Below, piece by piece: positions 1 to 4,866 of a stretch of 8,126 bases of DNA (position 1 is the stretch's first letter; every line of letters begins with the position of its first letter). Below the pieces are notes generated by a model. The model made no database searches. It saw only the letters and a list, made by a program, of their open reading frames with translations, and had not been told where the DNA came from. The position numbers and the translations under genes are program-made. The DNA is taken from positions 1 to 8,126 of the forward strand of contig JAKEFN010000084.1 of assembly GCA_022616085.1 (NCBI GenBank). The letters are read 5' to 3'. The stretch comes from a bacterium. Its GTDB lineage: Bacteria; Patescibacteriota; Minisyncoccia; Phycocordibacterales; JAKEFN01.

Positions 1-96
1 ATGCGTGCGGCATGCGCTCGAAGCGCCTGCGAATATACATGGGAGCGCGCGACAGATCAGTTTGCGGGGAATCTTGTTCCGGCACGGAGAGCATAA
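1..96 (+). CDS. C-terminal end of a probable glycosyltransferase (partial)
   Basis: An open frame enters from the left edge and stops at TAA 94-96, leaving about 31 residues. The segment EYTWERATDQFAGNL resembles the C-terminal helix of GT4-type (group 1) glycosyltransferases, which often end in a Y/F-T/S-W-E-x-A-x-x-x-x-x-x-L pattern. The ATG at bases 1-3 is probably internal by coincidence, because such enzymes are around 350-400 residues long. A hairpin terminator follows 10 bases after the stop, supporting a real gene end. If correct, the enzyme would add a sugar from a nucleotide-sugar donor to a glycan or lipid. The call rests on one short motif, so the family is tentative. Confidence 0.5.
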   Translation: MRAACARSACEYTWERATDQFAGNLVPARRA

Positions 97-106
97 AAAA
101 ACAAAG

Positions 107-133
107 AAACACCCCGCGCCGCGAGGTGTTTTT
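107..133 (+). terminator. Intrinsic terminator, possibly bidirectional
   Basis: AAACACC (107-113) pairs with GGTGTTT (125-131). After one mismatch, CGC (115-117) pairs with GCG (121-123) around a 3-base loop. Five Ts follow on the plus strand (129-133), and the minus strand reads into TTTCTTTGTTTTTTT. It probably ends the glycosyltransferase transcript and could also end a minus-strand transcript. Confidence 0.75.
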
Positions 134-150
134 AAGCTATTCTAAAAAAG

Positions 151-408
151 TTAAATTTTTTTGGTGAGGATTATTTTTCTCGGCACGAGTTCCCGAAGGA
201 TCTCGACCGGCACAACGCCCTCGCTTGGATTATATTGGTCGCGTTCATGGAGCACATAGAGCACTCCGTTCCGCATCTGCCTCATGAGAGCGCAGAATGG
301 GGCATTGTCAAAATGCGTCCGGCAATGGCAGACGAAGAAAGTAACATCGTTGCGGCTACGGGATTCAGAGAAGGGGGCGAGAAGATATATCTCGAAGCCC
401 TGTACTCG
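151..408 (-). other. Possible short or 5'-truncated minus-strand reading frame
   Basis: A minus-strand frame is open from just after a TAA at 411-409 down to the TAA at 153-151. The first usable ATG is at 285, giving only 44 residues. The C-terminal part (for example LYVLHERDQYNPSEG followed by VPVEILRELVPRK) looks protein-like and its codons are purine-rich at first position. The frame has no ATG, GTG or TTG upstream of 285 and no Shine-Dalgarno there, so if real it is probably a decayed gene. The hairpin at 107-133 has a good T-tract in this direction. A competing plus-strand frame uses the same triplets, so strand is unresolved. No family is recognised. Confidence 0.3.
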
Positions 409-420
409 TTATTTTTATAG
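235..420 (+). other. Possible short plus-strand reading frame, function unknown
   Basis: This 61-codon frame starts at TTG 235 (or ATG 247) and ends at TAG 418-420. The surrounding frame is open back to 136. About two thirds of its codons from 241 on start with a purine, as in coding sequence, and a plus-oriented hairpin with eight Ts lies 15 bases after the stop. Against it, there is no ATG with a Shine-Dalgarno, and the opposite strand in the same triplet phase also looks protein-like. No domain is recognised. The 137-470 interval may hold this gene, the minus-strand one, a remnant of either, or an RNA. Confidence 0.22.
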
Positions 421-435
421 AAAGAATAATGGTTT

Positions 436-466
436 AAAACGGGGTCATTACAACGCCGTTTTTTTT
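436..466 (+). terminator. Intrinsic terminator, plus strand
   Basis: AAAACGG (436-442) pairs with CCGTTTT (456-462). After a G-G mismatch, GT (444-445) pairs with AC (453-454), leaving a 7-base loop. Eight Ts run from 459 to 466 on the plus strand. On the minus strand only TTTT follows the stem. It implies a plus-strand transcript ending here, convergent with the hydrolase gene. Confidence 0.65.
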
Positions 467-487
467 GCGCTTAATTTTTTCGAGTTC

Positions 488-511
488 AAAAAACCGGCAG
501 GGACTGCCGGT
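488..511 (-). terminator. Intrinsic terminator of the glycoside hydrolase gene
   Basis: ACCGGCAG (493-500) pairs perfectly with CTGCCGGT (504-511) around a 3-base loop. On the minus strand the stem runs directly into TTTTTT (493-488). It begins about 25 bases after the hydrolase stop codon, the usual distance. Confidence 0.88.
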
Positions 512-536
512 GAAGGAAAGAAGATACTTATTGTTT

Positions 537-1757
537 TTAGTTCATAATACCTGTCCTATGGAGCGCCTCTACTGCCATGACATAGAGCGCGGCGCTCCAG
601 CCTTGTGCGTACTCGCCCCATTTGCTTCCGTCCGCGGGATCGTAATACTCCGCGAAGCCGTCTTGCGCGTGCAGTTTCTCAAACTGGTCCATGGCGAGAC
701 GCCGTCCCCCTACCTTACTGTATTTCTCCATGTGAAGGCAGGCGAGTATCGTGTATCCCACGACAAACGGCCAGACGACCACGCCGTCGGTCCGCTCAAT
801 CGTCTCGGCTTCTCCGGGCTGGTACGGATTGTGCTTGCACTGGATCGTCACACCGCATTCCGAATCCACCAACCGGAAACCTTCAAGGATTGCGGGGTAT
901 TGATCCGGGGACGCGACGCCGTGAAGCACCGCAAGCGATGCGCCAAAGGGATCAAAGCGGGTGGCATCAGGATAATCCAGATACGTGCCGTCCTTGTAAA
1001 GAACTCTGGCAATGGCGTTTTTTAACGCTTTCGCTTTCTTGTACTCGCCAAGCGCGATATACACCCCATAGAGAACGGAGTTGTTGGAAAGGAGCGGGCG
1101 GTCTTTGAAAAAGACTTCCATCGTGTCCCGCCAGTCCCCGCCGTGGTGCAGTCCGTCGCGCACATAAAGGCGTTCCAGATAATAGATCGCCTTCACGATG
1201 CCATTCAGTTTTTTAGATCCGACAAAGAGCTCCCCGCTCCAATTCGTGAGAGCGATTCGTGTGAACAAAAGTTCGCTGTCGGTCGTGCCGGGAGTCAGAC
1301 GATAGAGTCCGCGCTCGTTGTCGTCTGGCCAGTTGGTAAATTCAGGAAATTCCTGCGAATTTCCAAGCATACCATCAAAGATTCGTTTCAGGACGAACGT
1401 TTTTTTGGTATCCAAAATTCCATTTTTGTACTCACATCTCCCAATTTTTTTTACCACCAATTCCTGCAGGTCGTCTGCAAAAAGAATCGGGATAGCGCCG
1501 GAAATTCCTTGGCGGCGTAGCAGGTTCTCAAGGTGATCGTACCGCGCGTCAAACAGATATCCATATCCGTCTGAATAGCCAAGTCGCTGAAGCGCCGATA
1601 TGGCGGGCGAGAGCGCAAGCGCGAAGTCGCGCGTCCAGAACTGATTTTCGTATCTCGACCCCGCACCGGCATATATACCACCGTTGCCGGCGGAACGCGC
1701 CAGCAGGTTTGCCGCTCGGTCAAGCTTGGGACGGATCCCATTCATGCGAAAGCTCAT
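537..1757 (-). CDS. Six-hairpin (alpha/alpha)6 glycoside hydrolase, amylo-1,6-glucosidase/invertase-like
   Basis: This 406-residue protein has the features of the six-hairpin glycosidase superfamily (glycogen debranching, GH63, GH100-like). It shows an early QFWTRDF segment (39-45) with a lone Asp, HLENLLRRQGISGAIPILF-type text (75-93), a central GGDWRDTM (206-213), and a C-terminal EYYDPADG (370-377) followed by QGWSAALYVMAVEAL (385-399), typical of the closing hairpin. No signal peptide is visible, so it is probably cytoplasmic. The substrate cannot be read from sequence; an alpha-glucan, trehalose-like sugar or sucrose are possible, and the catalytic acids are not certain. The start is well fixed: AAGGAG at 1771-1766 lies 8 bases before the ATG at 1757. 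It has its own promoter and terminator and stands opposite prfB. The adjacent glycosyltransferase tail hints at a small carbohydrate region. Confidence 0.8.
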   Translation of the reverse strand: MSFRMNGIRPKLDRAANLLARSAGNGGIYAGAGSRYENQFWTRDFALALSPAISALQRLGYSDGYGYLFDARYDHLENLLRRQGISGAIPILFADDLQELVVKKIGRCEYKNGILDTKKTFVLKRIFDGMLGNSQEFPEFTNWPDDNERGLYRLTPGTTDSELLFTRIALTNWSGELFVGSKKLNGIVKAIYYLERLYVRDGLHHGGDWRDTMEVFFKDRPLLSNNSVLYGVYIALGEYKKAKALKNAIARVLYKDGTYLDYPDATRFDPFGASLAVLHGVASPDQYPAILEGFRLVDSECGVTIQCKHNPYQPGEAETIERTDGVVVWPFVVGYTILACLHMEKYSKVGGRRLAMDQFEKLHAQDGFAEYYDPADGSKWGEYAQGWSAALYVMAVEALHRTGIMN

Positions 1758-1784
1758 TCTGCTTTCTCCTTATGTTTGTAGGAC

Positions 1785-1797
1785 GTATTCAGAATAC
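1785..1797. promoter_or_regulatory. Palindrome over the hydrolase promoter -10, possible operator
   Basis: GTATTC (1785-1790) and GAATAC (1792-1797) form a perfect 6-1-6 inverted repeat. It covers the minus-strand -10 (1796-1791) and the region just before the predicted start of transcription near 1784. Such placement is typical of repressor sites, but no regulator is encoded nearby and the arms are short. Confidence 0.35.
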
Positions 1798-1818
1798 ACG
1801 AAATAACCATTTTGTCAA
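1791..1818 (-). promoter_or_regulatory. Sigma70-type promoter of the glycoside hydrolase gene
   Basis: On the minus strand there is a perfect -35 TTGACA (1818-1813), a 16-base spacer, and a -10 TATTCT (1796-1791, 4 of 6 matches to TATAAT). Transcription would begin near 1784, giving a leader of about 27 bases that contains the AAGGAG ribosome binding site. Confidence 0.7.
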
Positions 1819-1835
1819 TTTTTTTGCTAAAAACT

Positions 1836-1864
1836 TTGATTGGATAATTTTTGTTTGGTATAAT
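1836..1864 (+). promoter_or_regulatory. Sigma70-type extended -10 promoter of prfB
   Basis: A -35 TTGATT (1836-1841), a 17-base spacer and a perfect -10 TATAAT (1859-1864) preceded by TGG (extended -10) point at a start near 1871. The first in-frame ATG of prfB is at 1872, so the transcript would be leaderless or nearly so. This promoter is back to back with the hydrolase promoter. Confidence 0.75.
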
Positions 1865-1871
1865 GCTCCTC

Positions 1872-2888
1872 ATGGACGACAAGAAGAAGGGGCTCGGGGA
1901 AACGCAGTTTCCCCGCAAAGAAAGAGCGAGGAACGAGCGGACAAACATTATGAAAGGGCTCGGGGAAACGCAGTTTCCCCGCAAAGAAAGAGCGAGGAAC
2001 GAGCGGGAAAATATTAAGAAAGACGAACTGAATCGAGCTATTGCGGAATTGGAAGAGACAATGGCGGGGGCGCATTTTTGGGACGATAAAGATGAAGCCC
2101 AGAGAGTCATTAAGAAGCATCGGGAGCTTAAGGAGGAGGTTGCCGGAGTGGGTAAATATGACAAGGGATCGGCCGTTATGACTATTTTTTCCGGCGCAGG
2201 CGGGGACGATTCCGAGGATTTTTCGCGCATGCTCTATGAGATGTATGCAAAATATGCGGCGGAGAGAAGGTGGAGTATGACACTTATTCACAAGAACGAG
2301 AACGATCACGGGGGCTTCAGGAATATTACGCTTCAGATAGACGGGACAGGGGCTTACGGCGAACTCAAAAATGAATCCGGCGTGCACCGTCTTGTGCGCA
2401 TTTCGCCGTTTAACGCGAAGAAGCTGCGGCACACGTCTTTTTCCATGGTTGAAGTCATTCCGCTTTTTGCCGAAACGCGTGAGGAAGAGATTCCGGAGAG
2501 CGATATGCGGATTGAATTCGCCAAATCAAGCGGTCCTGGCGGACAGAACGTCAATAAGCGTGAGACCGCGGTGCGCATCGTTCATATATCGACTAACCTC
2601 TCCGTGCATGTGGATTCCGAACGCACGCAGGAACGAAACAAGGCAAAAGCGGTTGCGATACTCTCGGGTAAACTTTTTAAGCTTCGCGAAGACGAACGAA
2701 TGGAAAAAGAAAAGGGCATGTATGTGAGCAAAACAACCGACATCGAATGGGGAAACCAGATTCGTTCATATGTGCTCCATCCGTATAAAATGGTGAAAGA
2801 CCATCGGACGGGGGTAGAGGTGCGGGATGTTGACGCGGTTCTTGGCGGAGATTTGGAGAAATTTATCGAAGCGGAAAAAAATCTTTAG
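1872..2888 (+). CDS. prfB: Peptide chain release factor 2 (RF2)
   Basis: RF2 reads UAA and UGA in the ribosomal A site and triggers peptide release. The 338-residue protein contains the RF2-specific SPF tripeptide (178-180, in RISPFNAKKLRHTSF) and the catalytic GGQ (223-225, in SSGPGGQNVNKRE). The usual domain order follows, ending in WGNQIRSYVLHPYKMVKDHRTG. Domain 1 is reduced: the AHFWDD helix region (Trp at residue 70) leads almost directly into SGAGGDDSEDF, about 50 residues shorter between that Trp and the GGQ than in E. coli RF2. Residues 7-50 are two copies of a 22-residue repeat, each with GETQFPRKERARNER, in front of the normal first helix (KKDELNRAIAELEE). The start at ATG 1872 follows from the promoter; ATG 1950, inside the repeats, is the alternative. 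Neither has a clear Shine-Dalgarno. The frame runs straight through, with no programmed frameshift site. Confidence 0.93.
   Translation: MDDKKKGLGETQFPRKERARNERTNIMKGLGETQFPRKERARNERENIKKDELNRAIAELEETMAGAHFWDDKDEAQRVIKKHRELKEEVAGVGKYDKGSAVMTIFSGAGGDDSEDFSRMLYEMYAKYAAERRWSMTLIHKNENDHGGFRNITLQIDGTGAYGELKNESGVHRLVRISPFNAKKLRHTSFSMVEVIPLFAETREEEIPESDMRIEFAKSSGPGGQNVNKRETAVRIVHISTNLSVHVDSERTQERNKAKAVAILSGKLFKLREDERMEKEKGMYVSKTTDIEWGNQIRSYVLHPYKMVKDHRTGVEVRDVDAVLGGDLEKFIEAEKNL
1890..2021 (+). repeat. Two tandem in-frame 66-bp palindromic repeats inside prfB
   Basis: Units lie at 1890-1955 and 1956-2021. Their first 51 bases (1890-1940 and 1956-2006) are identical and the rest are similar. Each contains a perfect hairpin GGGGAAAC-GCA-GTTTCCCC, with GCTCG and CGAGC further out able to pair as an outer stem. 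The unit length is a multiple of three, so the frame is kept and each copy adds 22 residues. The appearance is of a palindromic element that entered a coding sequence and then duplicated. Confidence 0.9.
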
Positions 2889-2890
2889 GA

Positions 2891-3001
2891 AAACTCAAAT
2901 GTCAAAATTCAAAACGCAAAACTACAACGCAAAGCTCAAAACGGGGAGAGGTCTTACGTTTTACGTTGCAGTTTTGAGATTTGAGTTTTGAGATTTGAGT
3001 T
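2891..3001. repeat. Intergenic palindromic element, copy 1 (prfB-ftsE)
   Basis: The left arm 2892-2928 pairs with the right arm 2965-3001 at 32 of 37 positions, and the pairing continues weakly inward toward a loop near 2943-2950. The arms are built from TCAAAAC/GTTTTGA heptad-like units. The core GCAAAGCTCAAAACGGG (2929-2945) is shared with copies 2 and 3. The element fills almost the whole gap and ends 7 bases before the ftsE ATG. Confidence 0.9.
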
Positions 3002-3008
3002 AATTTTT

Positions 3009-3689
3009 ATGATAACTTTCGACAGCGTTTCAAAAAAATACATGGATCGGTATGTGGCGCTCGATAACGTCAGCCTGACCATCCGGCAAGGAGAGTTCAT
3101 TTCTATTGTGGGCCATTCCGGCGCGGGAAAGACCACGCTTCTTAAGATGCTCCTTGCGGAAGATAAGCCGACTTCCGGCATTGTTACATTTGAGGATGTT
3201 GATATCCACTCCCTTAGGCGGAAGCATCTTTTGAATCTTCGGCGCAGGATTGGCGTTGTTTTTCAGGATTTCAAATTGCTTCCCCATAAGACTGCATTTG
3301 AAAATATCGCTTTTGCCATGGAGGCGGCGGGACGCACAGATGAAGAAATAGAAGCAGACGTGCCGCATGTGCTTGCGCTTGTTGATCTTGGAGACAAGAT
3401 TTGGTGCTTTCCGAACGAGATGTCGGGCGGCGAAATGCAGAGGGTCGCCATCGCGCGCGCAATCGTGAATCAGCCCGACCTTATTATTGCGGACGAGCCG
3501 ACTGGGAATCTCGATCCCATTAATACTCACGATATTATCCAAATATTAAAGAAAATAAACGATCTCGGCACCACAGTTATACTTACGACGCATAATAAGC
3601 GGGTTATCGATTCGCTCGGCAGGCGCGTGATCACTATGGACAAAGGCCGCGTCGTCCGCGATAATGAGCAGGGAAGCTATGTGCTATAG
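3009..3689 (+). CDS. ftsE: Cell division ATP-binding protein FtsE
   Basis: FtsE is the cytoplasmic ATPase of the FtsEX complex, which couples ATP hydrolysis to control of peptidoglycan hydrolases at the division site. The 226-residue protein has every ABC ATPase motif: Walker A GHSGAGKTT (35-43), Q-loop VFQDFKLLPHKTAFENIAF starting at 84 with Gln86, signature MSGGEMQRVAIARA (138-151), Walker B LIIADEPTGNLD (158-169) and the switch His195 in TTHN. Its length is normal for FtsE, and ftsX lies immediately downstream. The start is the first ATG after the palindromic element; there is no Shine-Dalgarno, as for the neighbouring genes. The gap to ftsX is 111 bases and is filled by a second palindromic element, whereas ftsE and ftsX commonly overlap or nearly touch in other bacteria. 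Confidence 0.95.
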   Translation: MITFDSVSKKYMDRYVALDNVSLTIRQGEFISIVGHSGAGKTTLLKMLLAEDKPTSGIVTFEDVDIHSLRRKHLLNLRRRIGVVFQDFKLLPHKTAFENIAFAMEAAGRTDEEIEADVPHVLALVDLGDKIWCFPNEMSGGEMQRVAIARAIVNQPDLIIADEPTGNLDPINTHDIIQILKKINDLGTTVILTTHNKRVIDSLGRRVITMDKGRVVRDNEQGSYVL

Positions 3690-3690
3690 T

Positions 3691-3791
3691 AAACTCAAAT
3701 GTCAAAACTCAAAACTGCATCGCAAAGCTCAAAACGGGAAGAAGTTTTACGTTTTATGTTTCAGTTTTGACTTTTGAGATTTGAGTTTTGA
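3691..3791. repeat. Intergenic palindromic element, copy 2 (ftsE-ftsX)
   Basis: The left arm 3694-3735 pairs with the right arm 3744-3785 at about 33 of 42 positions around an 8-base loop (3736-3743). It shares the core GCAAAGCTCAAAACGGG (3722-3738) with the other copies and is nearly identical to copy 3 except for a few 7-8 base insertions or deletions. It begins one base after the ftsE stop and ends about 9 bases before the ftsX ATG. Confidence 0.9.
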
Positions 3792-3800
3792 GCTGATTTT

Positions 3801-4742
3801 ATGTTTACCACCACAAAAAGAATAATACGCGCGGGATTCCTCTCCTTCTGGCGGAACGGGGTGGTTTCGTTTGCGTCTATCCTTGTTGTAACCGTTACCC
3901 TTTTTGTCGGCGGGTCCATGTTTTTTCTCGGCGAACTTCTCGAGTCGTCGCTTGCGGAACTCAAAGACAAAGTCGACGTGAATATCTATTTCACACTGGA
4001 CGCTCCCGAAGAAGAAATTTTTGGTCTTAAGCAGTCCCTCGAATCACTCCCTGCGGTTGCGTATGTTTCATATACGTCGCGCGATCAGGCGCTTGAAAGC
4101 TTCGAAGAAAAACATGCGGACGATTATACAACCCTGCAGGCGCTTGAAGAGCTTGACGGGAACCCGCTTCCCGCAAGTCTCAATATAAAAGCGAAGGAGG
4201 CGTCGCAGTATGAGACAATCGCGCGATTTCTCGAGGACAAGAATGCGCTTATGGAAGGCGATGAGAAAATCGTCGAGAAAGTAACGTATTATCAGAACAA
4301 GACGGCAATAGACAAACTCGCAAGCATCATCGCGGGCGCCGAGCGGCTTGGTCTTGCGATCACATTTACGCTTATTGCGATCTCCATCCTCATAACGTTC
4401 AACACGATCCGCCTCGCCATCTACACCTCAAGGCAAGAGATATCCATCATGAAGCTTATGGGGGCGGGGAATGCCTATATCAGAGGGCCGTTTATTGTCG
4501 AAGGCATCATGTATGGAGCTATTTCGGCGCTGGCTGCCATGGCGCTTTTTTATCCGGTCACGCTCTGGATTGGGGATGCGACAGCAAAATTTTTCAGCGG
4601 GATAAATGTCCATGCGTATTATATCGACCATCTCATCAGTATTTTTGGGAGCACGCTTCTTGCGGGAATATTTCTCGGCGCCGTTTCAAGCGCGATTGCG
4701 GTCAGCAAGTATCTGAACGAGAAGCATCTGAAGATGACATGA
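3801..4742 (+). CDS. ftsX: Cell division membrane protein FtsX
   Basis: FtsX is the permease-like partner of FtsE; its extracytoplasmic domain recruits and activates cell-wall hydrolases or their adaptors. The 313-residue protein has the classic layout: a cytoplasmic N-terminus (RAGFLSFWRNG, 10-20), a first membrane segment (about 21-43), an outer domain (about 44-182), then three membrane segments (about 183-207, 229-257, 278-302). RQEISIMKLMGAGNAYIRGPF (from 211) is the conserved coupling region between segments 2 and 3. The gene ends in three consecutive in-frame stops, TGA TGA TAA (4740-4748). The start is the first ATG after palindromic copy 2, with no Shine-Dalgarno. The product surely works with the FtsE encoded just upstream. 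Confidence 0.95.
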   Translation: MFTTTKRIIRAGFLSFWRNGVVSFASILVVTVTLFVGGSMFFLGELLESSLAELKDKVDVNIYFTLDAPEEEIFGLKQSLESLPAVAYVSYTSRDQALESFEEKHADDYTTLQALEELDGNPLPASLNIKAKEASQYETIARFLEDKNALMEGDEKIVEKVTYYQNKTAIDKLASIIAGAERLGLAITFTLIAISILITFNTIRLAIYTSRQEISIMKLMGAGNAYIRGPFIVEGIMYGAISALAAMALFYPVTLWIGDATAKFFSGINVHAYYIDHLISIFGSTLLAGIFLGAVSSAIAVSKYLNEKHLKMT

Positions 4743-4747
4743 TGATA

Positions 4748-4844
4748 AACTTAAATGTCAAAACTCAAAGCGCAAAACTGCATCGCAAAGCTCAAAACGG
4801 GAAGAAGTTTTACGTTTCAGTTTTGACTTTTGAGTTTTGAGATC
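4748..4844. repeat. Intergenic palindromic element, copy 3 (ftsX-pyrG)
   Basis: The left arm 4756-4780 pairs with the right arm 4818-4842 at 21 of 25 positions. It carries the shared core GCAAAGCTCAAAACGGG (4785-4801) and a stretch of near identity with copy 2 across the loop and right arm. Relative to copy 2 it has one extra unit in the left arm and one fewer in the right, as expected for gain and loss of heptad units. It ends about 22 bases before the pyrG start. Confidence 0.88.
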
Positions 4845-4866
4845 GTCTTGTTGAATTACATTGTTT

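Noticed and set aside
465..1108. Plus-strand open frames of 186 and 167 codons
   Set aside because: Both overlap the minus-strand glycoside hydrolase, which has motifs, ribosome binding site, promoter and terminator. These are shadows.
1872..2060. Programmed +1 frameshift site in prfB
   Set aside because: Many prfB genes need a frameshift at an in-frame UGA near codon 25. Here the frame is open from ATG 1872 through the whole gene with no such stop, so autoregulation by frameshift is absent.
1754..2432. Minus-strand open frames of 158 and 201 codons across the prfB start
   Set aside because: They are antisense to prfB and contain the repeat read backwards. There is no coding evidence of their own.
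2891..4844. The three intergenic repeats as a CRISPR array
   Set aside because: The copies are 700-1000 bases apart, separated by genes, about 100 bp long and vary in length. There are no regular spacers.
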